From assembly GCA_013397795.1 (NCBI GenBank), contig VZTJ01004398.1, positions 5,111 to 69,110 of the forward strand: 64,000 nt of DNA, given 5' to 3'. The position numbers and the translations under genes are program-made. A model generated the notes under the pieces. That model ran no database searches and had not been told where the DNA came from. It saw only the letters and a program-made list of their open reading frames with translations. Of the stretch, positions 1-12,100 are shown one piece after another. The first letter of the stretch is position 1; every line of letters starts with the position of its first letter. This stretch comes from Orthonyx spaldingii. Its lineage: Eukaryota; Chordata; Aves; Passeriformes; Orthonychidae.

Positions 1-59
1 AAAAAAAAAAAAAAAAAGAAAAGCTGTTTCAAGAAATGAGAAAGAAAGAAAAGCCTTAC
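1..59 (-). other. start of the next intron (partial)
   Basis: Donor GTAAGG at 59 downward, then purine-rich sequence and a 17-base A run at the window edge. The UNC80 intron continues outside. Confidence 0.85.
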
Positions 60-152
60 CTGGTGTTCACACCTGCTGACATGGTGTGGTTTGCTGTTGT
101 GGTCCCTTTATGGCCTTGGTCACATCGACTCATCTGTGGGGCTGTCATAGGC
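60..152 (-). CDS. UNC80: UNC80 exon 38 of window (last in window, not last of gene)
   Basis: This exon has 93 bases, residues 1918-1948 plus two bases. It reads RPMTAPQMSRCDQGHKGTT and ends SAGVNT. The acceptor is TGCCAG and the donor GTAAGG, so the gene continues before position 1. By family length about 750 residues are still to come. Confidence 0.93.
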
Positions 153-3100
153 CTGGCAAAGAGAAGGCAAACAGCACACTACACATTAAATCTAACAAGC
201 ACATGGAAATTCTGCTTGTGTTCTGACATCTGGCACTAACTTTACCAAGTCTAAAACTCAACCATTACTCAAGCTAAGCTGCATATTGTGGCCTCCTGTG
301 CATTCCCTCGCACCGCACAGACAACGAAATGCAGGCTCAGCCCCTTGGACTATGGGTGTTACCTGGTGAGAACTTCTACACTGTACAAGAGGGCCTGCAA
401 AGAGGTGGCAAGGGCACCCATAGAAGCAATCTCCTCACGAGCTGCTGTCCCAGTCTCCACTTGAGAGGTTTGTCGCTTCAATTTTTGTAAGTAACAGGGA
501 ACCAGTGCTTCCAACACCATCAGCATCTGGAGGCTGGAAAAATAACAATACTTGGTCTGTTTTACTCTGTCATTCGTGAACTCACATTAGGTAAAGGCTT
601 AGGTTTCTAGCTGAAGACCCTGGATCTGCCACTAGGCATATGATTTCACTGCTTCTCAGTAGAAGTCTTGAGCCAAAGAAACAACTGGATTCCGGAACTT
701 CAGGAGGAAACTAGATTATGCATGAAACAACAATAATAAAACCCCCTGAACTTTTAGGTATCTTCTAAATATGTCATTCATTTGCTAACAAGCATTTTCC
801 CTTCCAAAGACTCTTTTATTCTCTGATTCTCTCTTGCAAACTAACCTTTGTACTTAAATAAGTCTATCTGCCCTCTCTCTGTTATCTTCCTGTTCTCTTC
901 AGCTGCCTGTTTCTCCCCCTCCAGTTCCCTCTCTGTTGCTCCTCTGATGACAGAAACGGGCAGGATATGGTGTGATCCCCACTGGGAAACATGGCTTACA
1001 CCTCTGGCTGCCATCCAGCTCAGTGCTGCACCAGCAGCTGGCAAGATTTTGAGCTGGTGCCCTAGGAAGGGGCAACAGGCAGAGGCTTGGCCTCTGAGAA
1101 GCCCCATGTTTGGAAAGCATTTCTATATCCTCTGCCTCTGTTTGCCAGCCTTGCTTTCACATACCATATGCAGCTTTTATGCCTTTTCTGAGTCTGCACA
1201 AATCAAGACAATGGATTATCACCTTCTGAATGACTCAGGAGCATAAGCCACCACTGTCACACACAACTTGATGGCTTCAATGATGGAAAAGGTTAAGTCT
1301 TCATTTCCATAGCAGAAGTCTGAGGGAATAAAGCAATATGAGAAGACTATCACAAATCATACTAATTATGAAAGGAGTTAGCACACTTCTTTCTTTTCCC
1401 CCTCTCCTATTGCTTGCTTTTCATGTTAACAATTCCCAAGAGGAATCTGTCTCTATAAAAGAAACATGCTGCACTCCTACTGGAACCCTACTGCCCAAGA
1501 ACTCAGTAGGTAAAGTAGCTCTCAGAAGGTCACTCACTGCTGAGCAAAAGGCCTAGACAGTCTTGTTTCAAGCATCACCTATCAAAAGCTAAGTCTTAAA
1601 CTTATACATGGCAAGGACACATGTCAAATTAATGATAATTTTAATGCTCCCTATGCTTTTTCTCAGATACTCCAACCACACAAAAAATGATGTTGATGCA
1701 CACACTGATGTCAGAAGATAGTTTTACTTCTCAAAAATCAAGCCCTTTATATATTCATAGCCACATGGCTGCCAGCACAAAAGTGAGTCTGTTTTGCTAG
1801 TGATTTCAGAAAAAGGTTTCAAAAGCATTTAAGTCACATACTACAAATAATCACTTTGGGGATAATTAGTTCCGGGCACTGAGAAACTAAAAAGAATAAT
1901 ACTTGTAAAAGAATAATATTTTTAATAGAACTATAGTACTGTTGTCAGAAGTGACTTTGTTATGCAGAAGCCCAAGACAAAGTTACGGTCCTAAAACATG
2001 TAAATCATTTTGAACAACAGAACTCGGACGTCAGATGTTTTAGATAATTCTGATCTTCATATGGAAGATAGCAGATCCACAACATGCTCATCTACAGTCT
2101 CATCATCAACTCATATTTGAGAATTTTCAGAGGTTTTTTTAATAGCTCTCCACAGAAATTTCAAAGATTTTATAGAAATGTTTGCTACAATCCACAAAGA
2201 GGAAGAAATATCTTCTGTTTCTCTACCACTTTATATTATAACTTTTTATATAATTGTGCAGCATCATAAAATCCCACTTTATTACAAAGCTTTAAAGCTT
2301 TATTACCAGGCCAGACAGGCTTCACAGTGCATCAAGATAACTAGTGTTTAAGAGAAGTGCAAATTTGGAAAACAAGTTGAAGATCCTTGTAAAAATCTGC
2401 AAAAATTACTTCCCTGCAAATCACAAAGCAGCCAAATTCTTAAATGCTGCATTGCATGGATAACTATCAAGAGACAGAATGTGCTGGATACACCATACAG
2501 CCACATATATTCTGCTTTATGATAAATCAACACCCTGCCAGGAGCTCAGCACTGCTGAATGTCTGAATTGTATCCATCATCATCTACTAGTCACAGTCTG
2601 CCCACAGGAGAGGATGCTTTTGTTTCCTTTCCATACGGAGCAGAGCAGACGATGATACTGATCTTGTCAGCATGATACAGTTTATTAGGTATTTTTATTC
2701 TTCACCCACGCATGTTAAAATTCAAAATGCCAGAGGCTAGTCTCAGACTAGATAGCTTAAAGCAGAAAAAGTAGCTTTGGAATAAAATAAATTTATAGTT
2801 CACCTCCTGCAGAAAATAACAAACGGATGATGGTGATAAAGCCAGTCTTAAAACCCTCATGAGGCATAAGAAGCAAATAGGACATTCCCGAAGAAGAGAA
2901 GGGCTCTGAAAAAATCGTGCTGCATCAAATGTCTGTTGAATCAATAAACAATAAACCAGAACTACTGAATAAAGGGTGCTTTACTATTACCTAATGACTT
3001 GAGAGGCTTTTCTGTTTTCACCAGCTCTAAAATGTCCAAAATGTCTGGAGTATCTCCCTCCAAAGACTGCAGCAGATCGAACAAGCACTGAGCTGACACT

Positions 3101-6100
3101 CCTTTGCTGGTTCCGTTGTTAGCATCCTGTTCCAACAGAGACATTTATGTCATCCCAGGGCTCTTTATCTGGAGGTGTGGACGACCTTTGTTTTTGACAA
3201 AGGGTCCACATGGATTTCAGGAGCTCACTGCTCTCAAACAGTAAGGCTTGCCTGACTCAACAGACTGATGCTACAGTGGGAGCACAATCTGAAAACTGCA
3301 CACAGATCTTTGCTGCCCTGTGAAGGACAAAGATAAGTGTGCTGACAGTGCCCCACTTCAAATTAGGAGTACATTAACTTCCCTGAACTCACTAAAATGT
3401 TCAAACATAATTAATGAATATTTCAAAACATGACTAATCTAGTCTTGGACTTCACATACTAAAACCTGGCATTAAGCTTTTGATTCCTGTAGCTGGATTC
3501 TAAGAATGCATTTAAAGAGTTACAAGTCATTATTGTCCTTTTATAACATATTTATACACAGAAATTTAAAGTGAGACCACATTCACTGGCCTGGACACCA
3601 GTAACCTGCTATCTCAGCACCCTGCTATCTCAGCACCCTGCTCCCTCAAGCAAAGCACAGAAAGTGTGAAGAAGTGTGAGGACCTGGTTCTGTGCAGCAC
3701 CGAGTGTTCTCTCCTTGTGATCTCTGATGAGGGGTGGCTGCACACACAGGCTTCCCCCCCTGAGACAAGAGAATGGCTCTTACTCACAGGGAACTCGAGG
3801 AGCGGGGCCACACTGGCAAAGAGCTGCAGGATAAAGGGCTTGCGGTGCAGGATGTAGAACTGGCGGCACGCGAACTCGATCGCCTGGCGCAGCTGGGGGT
3901 TGCTTTCGTAGTCAGAGTACACCTGAGCACATGGAAAAGGACATGGAGGCACTACTCCAGTGGAAGAGCTCTTCACCTGCTGAGCCCAGACTGAATCCAC
4001 TACAGCACTGTCATTCCTGATGGGTTTGTCTAACAGACTTTTAAAGATGGACCACCCTCCCTGGCAATGCATTTCAGGGACAATATATCCTTTGGACAAA
4101 GTTTGCTTTTCGTGCTTGAACTCTCTTCATGTTATTAGTCCAATATTTTTTGTCCTACATATTGAGGTGGATTCCTTCCCTCTCCGTCCTAGAAGCACTT
4201 TACTTGTTAGAAGCCAGTTAGTGCTTTCTTCCAGAATCTTCATATTTTTCAGTTAATCAAATCTTCCAGTCCTTTCTCACAAGACATATTTTCTAGATGA
4301 ACGTCCCTGTTTTCCTGCAATCTCTGGAGTTAATTGATGCTTTCTCTGAACTGGATAGAGCCAGTACTTCCAGTCAGGACTGCTGCTGATGAAAGCAGAA
4401 TTATTCCATGTTTATCACAAGATCCACATCTGTATAGTCACCCTAAATTGGCATTTGAGATATTTTTCTCTTCTTTCCTTCAGCAGAAGGATGCTGTTGA
4501 TTCATGTTTGGCTTCAGATCTGTAACAACTCCAACGTTCTGTCCTGCAGAGGTGCCACTAAATCAGTTACTTTCCCTCCCATATTCTCTGGCTGATGATT
4601 CAAAAGTAAAATCAAAAGCTGACCAACTTGGTTTGTTTTTTTTCTTTTTTTCTTCAGACTGCATCTCTAGTTTGTCATGATAATTTGTAACTCCTAGTCT
4701 GTCCTTCAACACAGTGACAGTGCCACCCACTTTTAAAATATTTTAAGGTTTTTAGAGTGGTGTTTCCTTCACGGCAGGCCATTGAATCATGCAGACAATA
4801 TGTTGCCAAAGATGAGGGATTAGTTTCTCAGTTATGTAAACAGTATGAACTCCTAGGAACAACTTCCCTGTGAGAGACCTCTGCAGAGACTTCCCAGTGC
4901 CCTGGCAGGTTGAGGAAATTAGTATGGCTTTAATACAACCAGAACCCTGTAGCATGGGGATGAGGCCAGTCAATTACCAGCAATATCTCATTTACATGAG
5001 AAAAGGGAAATAATTAGCTGTATATGCATTTTACCAAGGAAAGTGGGAAAGCCTGCAAAAAAAGAGCCCTGTGGGGGTATGTGCATGTATGTGTCAGGAA
5101 CTGAGCTTCAATTAGTGTCTGGATCAAGCCCAAAAGTGGTAAAAGAACTGACCATAAACAAACCAGCTAATCTTGGGTGCCTAGCACAGAGAAATGAAAG
5201 TCTGCAAAATCAAACAAATTCAGCAACACCTGCATTTTATTTTGGAATTGCTTTTTTACCACCCAGGAGTGGTATTTTAATAATTTAGTTGTTGACAATA
5301 ATTGAGAGTGAGGATAGGAAAGAATTACAAATTAATTTCTCTCAATATGAAGTGAAAATGAAGGGAGAATCCGTTGCAGGACTGAACGGTTATGGCTGAG
5401 GACTCCAAATTATGTTATTAGGCTATTTTATTTCAAAATGTCTTGTTTCTCATTAATAACCCTGTGCACTGCTGACCTGGATCCAATTCATACTTATCTA
5501 ACTATGTAAGGCAGGATATCAGACTTTCCAGTTACTACAGAGCTTGTTTAGATAGCTAAAATAATCACTGGTCCTAATTACTGTGCTCTGTTAACTATGT
5601 TAAAATGAACATGTATAGGGATGCTTCTTTCACAGAAATAATAGTTTTTTCTGTATTTGCATTAAAATACTAAATCTCTACTTAGATACTAACTTTGAGC
5701 CCTACAGAAATAATCCCGTCTGTAAAAGAATAATTTTTTAAAATTTTATTTTCAGTTGCTGAATTTTTTTTCAAGAATCAACAGGAAAAGAGGCCCACTT
5801 GTTCATCTCAAAGTGAAGAGAAACTTCATCTCTGACACTTCCAATATTTCTCATCACTCACAAAAAAGACAACATGCAGTTGTGGCAGGACGTTGCCCCT
5901 CCCCACCTCTCTACCACAGACGGCTGGTGCATAAGGATGACCCAGGCCAGGACAAAAGCCCGACAGGGGGTCATCACTGGCCCCAAGAGGGCAGAGACCC
6001 CCAGCTAAGAATCAACATCTTGCTCTGCAGAGCAGGTGTGGAAAGAGATAAAAAAATAAATATCATTGACCAAAAGACACTGCTTCACAGTATAAAAGCC

Positions 6101-9100
6101 ACACAAATTATCACGGAGATAGAAGCCCCTTACACGCTCCCTGGAAATGTGTAGGGCCTCTCACACAAAACTTGGATTCATCTTCACAGATGCTTTTCCA
6201 GAAATTGAGAGCAAAGGATCCTATGTATGCCCCATCAACAACTGGATGGTAAAATACATTGAACCCTAATCTATACTATTTCTTCGCTAGCTGTAAAATT
6301 GGGTATCTTAATTGTGTACTGTATGTTATTTACTAGTAGTATTTCTTTGTTTATCTTGTGTAGTAAGCAAGTCTGTTGAAGTCTTATGTCTGTTTTTGTG
6401 TCCATTAAATAAATAATTCATTTTGTAATAGACCTAGCTGGCCATTATTAAGAACTTGTGAACAAGAATGGGTTTTGGGGTGCTGGCAGCCTCATTAAAA
6501 GCACTGTCTACTGCCAGAGGCCTGGGCAAAGGTAGAAACTTGTTTAAAAACTCCCCTCTCCATTTGTAACAGCAGTTTTTCACAAACAGTTTTTGAGTTA
6601 CTTTCATACTTAGAAAGTGAATATAATTTAATTTCAATCAGCAAATAGTAAATCCAGATATTTCAACTATTCTCTAAACTTTGGCCATCCCTGAAGGAAA
6701 AACCATGCAGAGATGCCCTAGGTCCAAAATTGTCCAGAAATTTCAAATTTCTGTGTGGAAGTACAGAGAAAGGAAAACAGACATTTATTTACTTACACAA
6801 AGGAGAACAGAAAATGTAGTAATTTACCCAAGAAGGAAATAGAAAGCTAATTTGGGCCATCACACTGTTGCCTTCTTGGAGCACCTAAAAGCTCTCATGA
6901 GGACTCAGCAGATCAAAGTTTCCCTATGAAGTGTCAATTCTATCATGGAATCACAGGATGGTTTGGGTTGGAAGGGACCTTAAAACCCATTCAGTTCCAT
7001 CCCCTGCCATGGGCAGGAACACCTTCCACCAGACAAGGCTGCTTCAAGCCACGTTCAACCTGACCTTGAACACTTACAAGGGTGGCCAGGGCCTCGCCAC
7101 CCTTACAGGAAGAAGTTCTTCCTAAGGTCTGACCTAAAGCTGCTCTCAGCAGGACACAGCGCTCATCCGGCAGCATTCCCTCGGATTGCTCCTGGACATA
7201 GCTCACCTGCAGCATGCTGGGAAGCACCCACTGGTACCCGCTGAGGGAGAAGAGGTGGTTGAAGTGCACAGCTGTGTTGATGACTGTGGCAGCGTACTGC
7301 CTCAGCAGGGCACTGTCCTCAGGGTGCAAGATCAGGGCACCGTTGAACACGTTCAGGAACAGCATGATCTCATCCCCCCATGGGAACTCGCTGGGCATGC
7401 CAAGGAACATCTCTTCCAGCAGCTTAATCCACAAGCTTTTCTGAAGAGTATCTAGACCAAAGAGTTCTTTCCCAGCTGCAGGGGAGAAGAACAATCAACA
7501 GCAACAACAATCAGCTCTGTCCACCACAGCCAGCCTCACCTCACTGCAAAGAACCATCCCACAACAAAGACCATCCTTCAGCCTTTTAAAATTTTAAAAA
7601 ATTATTTCACCCAGCCTGTGTTTCTATAAGTGCCCATAGGGCTTGAGCAAACCTTGACTGAAAGAATATGAAGAAGAAGATTCATAAATATCACAGAGCT
7701 CATTAATCTGCTGGTTGGACACGCTTCTCTTAAAAAGTGGAAGATCTGAGCTTGTACATGCATCATCTGCCTCACACAGAGGCTGTGCAGATTTATGCTC
7801 CGTTTTTATGTTCCAGGTGTCCCACACATTACAGGAGACTGATGCAGAGTTACAATAATGCTTCTGAAATTGAGTGCCTTTAGGGCTGTTGCAAAACTTG
7901 CCAATGCTTACCACCCTGCAACAATGGCCTATTTAACCCCCACATCAGACTGGAAAGCCTACTTCCATTTCAGAGCAAAGTTTCTATGTGGACTGTTTCC
8001 TTATCCGTGCTGCAGAATTTGCCCAATCTTCATTGCATTTCCATTGCTTCCTCAAAGCAGGTGGCAAAGGACTTTGAGCAATCCTTTTTAGGTAGTCTCA
8101 TGCATAATTTTAATACTCAGTTAGAACTTATTCTCATTTTTGTCCCAAGAAATTAGCCTTGTCTAGAGAATTCTAACAGTACCAACTCCGTATCAGTTTC
8201 CCTACAAAGAGATTCACGAGCTTCCAGAAAAGCAGCAAGCCTGTGTGTTTCTAAGGCAAATGAAGCACTCACTGAAAACTCCTGGGCCTTGTACAGCCCC
8301 TCCAGGAAAGCTGCCAGAGGATCATACCTTGGGGATCACTGAAGAGGGAGAACTCAGCATCAACGGCACTTCGAGGAAACGAAGGCAGGCGGAGGAGGTC
8401 CTCCTGGAGCATGGACACGTGGGACTGCTTGTGGGCTGGAGGTATCTTCTGCGTCAGTGAGATCAGGAACAACACCCGTCCCACCTCCTCCAGCTTGCGG
8501 GTGAACACCTGGCAGAGAAAAAGAGACAAAGATCTGTATCAGCCTAATCCAAAAGCTCTTGACAATGTATATGCACTTCACCAGGTTTGCTTCCATGGCT
8601 TTCTTTGATGGGAGGAATGCTACACTCATGGCTCAGAGGATCATGATGAAATTCACAGGGCTAGTGCTGAACCCTAGAATTTGTATGACCACTGCTCTCC
8701 AGCCCAGCTCTGCAAAGATGGATTGTGTTTGTAAAAATATTTCTAACAACATTTTCTATTTCAGTCTTCTGGAGGGCCCTAAGTGGTTGCAAAACAATTT
8801 TCAACTTTGCCATGTGCTTTTCTGTAGATTAATGTAAGCCCCAAGGTAGTCAGAGAAACCAGATCCAAGCTGAAAGCCATATGGTTGTAGCCCCTCTCTG
8901 CAAGGTCTTAGGCTATAGTGAACATGAAGTTGGAATTGCTATCTGCCTTCTGGGTTGAGGCTGGTTGACATCGGGCCATAGAAAGCATATGTATAATTGC
9001 AAAAGAAAAGTAGTCAATAAAACAAAGCAGACCAGATTCTGTATTACTGCAAAGGAGCAAAGTCTTGCTTGATTTCAGATTATCACTTCTGGTTTACACC

Positions 9101-12100
9101 AGCTGGGAAACCAAATTACATTCCACCAGCCTCCTTTGAACTTGTGAGTGGTAGGACTAGCCAGGCTAAATATTCTATTTCTATTTTGATGCTAGAAGTA
9201 GCCATTAAGGCAGAGTGATATTTAGTACTAGAAGCAACTGTCTTTGGAAGCAGTTTCGAGACAGCTCTTAGCTACTGGGATGAAGCCAAAACCAAAACCT
9301 GAACCATGTGGTTTAACATGTGACAAAGATCAGCTTCACGTGTCCTGCCTTGCTGTGACCTTGTTCTGAAGTGCACTCAGCTCAGAATTGGGTGCTCAAT
9401 CAACAAAAAAGAAACACTTTTCCATGGATTGCTGCTCTGTGGGTGGTTACTACAGTGCTGGTTTCTTCGCTGAAGCTGGATGTTTTCCAGGAACATCTTG
9501 CATGACTACAGAGAGGCTGGCAAATGTGTGATACAAGTTTCAACTTAGAAATATTTTAGGCTCTAAGTACCCTAAATATAAAAATGTGGAAAGCAAAATA
9601 ATGCCCTGACAAAAATGGAAAGTCCATTTAAATATTTTTGGATCATGTAGGGTGTATTAAACTCATGTATTTGGGGGACATCTAAAACCAGAGTAATTTC
9701 TGTTAGAGAAGCAACCAAGTTGATCCCAAGTAAATTCAGATTTTTATTGACTTTCTACTGACAGATGCAGCACATGAAATATTTCCCTATTCTCTACCCT
9801 ACACATGAGGTGGCATTGATTTTATTTTCCATTATTTTAGCTGCTAGTAGCTCTTAAGCAGCTTCATAGCTGCCTTTTATAACCACTCCTGATGATATTT
9901 TCCTACTCTCAGTAAGAACACAACTACAATAGCTGTTTTTTCACCTACAAAAAAACAACTGTTAATACCAAATGCATAATGTTTAACCACATCCCCACAC
10001 ATCCTTTTTTTAAATTTGCTGCTTATTACCATTGTCTGCAGATACAGCTAGAGCAACTTTTCCCTAAACGCTTAGCTCTGTGCTACTGAGACAACTCTGC
10101 TTCTGTGGAGAAGAGAGCATATGGCTTCTACAGGTAGTGTGAGGTCAATACCATTGTCTCACTGCCTATAGACATGTAGGTGTTTGCAGCACATTAAAGG
10201 CGATGCATTGACACTTTAGTTAGGGTACAGTTTCTAAAGGAGAACTCCTGGGAACTGCAGAATGTCAGCAGGACAGATCATCAAGGCTGGACAGTGGTCT
10301 TCTGAGGGCAGATATTCCCCTGACCAAATATTCCTGTGCCTCTGGAATAGCTGTGATAAAGTCTGGCATCTGAGAGCAGGACAAGGAAGAGAGACAGAGA
10401 ACATTCCCTACAGAGAGAAAAGTAGAGTTGATAATTCCTGCTCCCCAGCCAGAGGCCATGTTAAAGAAAGGAATAAACAACTTCTGAAGCTGAGGCAACT
10501 GAAGCTCTTCTGGCCAAGTACAAGAGAATGCAAAATGATCCACCTAAAGGAAACTGGTTGCACGGGGAGGGGGAGGCATTCACATCCCACTATTTACTCT
10601 TTCTGCAATAATGTAGAGTAGATATGGCCCCAAGGCAGATTTCATGCTGATAGCTACTTCTCCAGTGAAGCTCTTGATCTACATGCAGCATGAGGGAAAG
10701 CCTTTAAAGGAAAAAAAAAATTATTTTTCAGCATTTGTTTCTGGGAAGAGGTGTTTGGTGACAGTAAGATACCTGTTTCTGAATGAGCTCTTGACCCTTT
10801 TCTGGATGCATCTGCACCAGGTTGAGCTGGGGAGAAACTGACCTTCGAAAAGGATAAATATCACGGACGTAGGTCTGCCAGGAAAGGAAAAAAAGTGTAT
10901 TTTAAACAAATGTAATCACTATGACATCACTGAGTATAAAGTAATAAAGGGCCCTTTAGCCCTTTCTGCAAGGCAGGGGCTTTCAGACAGTGTCAGGCAT
11001 CGTGAAAGAGCACAAACAGGAGAGAGATTTGATCTTTTCTAAGAAAACTAGACATGCTTGACTTAAGAGCAAGGGACTCATTTTCTGCCTCTTCCCCCTT
11101 CTGTCAAATTCCAGTCTTTCACCACACACAACTAAACATGTGGTGCCCACAGCACAGAACTCTATTTACAGGCGGCTTGTTCTCCTTTGGATAACCCTGA
11201 TGTTTAAAAAGCGACAAGATAAAAAGTCACAAGAACAAAGTCACGTGGACCTGATCTTTGCCTTACCTTGTTATAATGAATGAGATTCCAACGCTTATCC
11301 ATTAAAAAATAATGAGAAGACTGAGTTTCAGGTATGTTAAAAAACTCCAAACACTCCTGAAAAGAAAGAAATCAAAATATCCTGTTTCTTTCTAGTTGTT
11401 TTGTACAAATACCACAACATCCAAAAGAAGAATATCCATCTAATGACCTATAAAGGCACAAACATGCACGCCTTAATCAGACTGGCACACAGTTTTGGCT
11501 ATAATTCCTTATTTCTTTTTTTAATCATGAAGTACCTGAGTATGTTTGTGATAATCAGGGCATGCTGACATCACAGTCCTGAAGACTGATGTTACTTATC
11601 TCGGTGTCTTCATATCACACATATTTGTCTGACTGTATGAGCCATATGGGCCTGGGTATTTATCCAGATTTAGTGATAGGTGATATGCAGAGACACTGAA
11701 GTTCTGACCCTTCAGAACAGTGAGATGTCCCATTAAAATCTGACATAGTCAGACAAACTGAAGGCTTTTGCAGATCTGTTTCCTATGTGGCTCAGTTAAA
11801 ATCATCCAGGAAATTTTTGGAAGAAAGGGGAATTGACCTCATGGGTCCTGGATCCCAAAATATCACTGTGGCTACTGAACCATCATTTTCACTCTGATCT
11901 TGATCAGTCTGTTGTCTCTAGTGTTGATACAATCAAACATTTAAATGATTTATGTATTTATCAAAAGTATACAGGAAATACCCAACAAGCTGCAGTGTCT
12001 TCAAATGTAGTCACATGTGTGGGGTTTGGGCTTTCTGTGAGTTCAGAGCATTTTTATTATCCTTTAAAGTGGGATCCTGTTTCTTGCAACCAAGCTCCCT

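Larger units (their letters stand above)
3923..7206 (-). other. intron between exons 33 and 34
   Basis: A 3.3 kb intron. It holds a candidate solo LTR (about 5881-6571) and a CR1 fragment (about 6942-7150). The rest is AT-rich with no recognised content. Confidence 0.75.

Noticed and set aside
7624..7914. 96-codon minus-strand open frame between exons 32 and 33, considered as an extra UNC80 exon
   Set aside because: Exons 32 and 33 join perfectly in the known frame, and the sequence has no family match.
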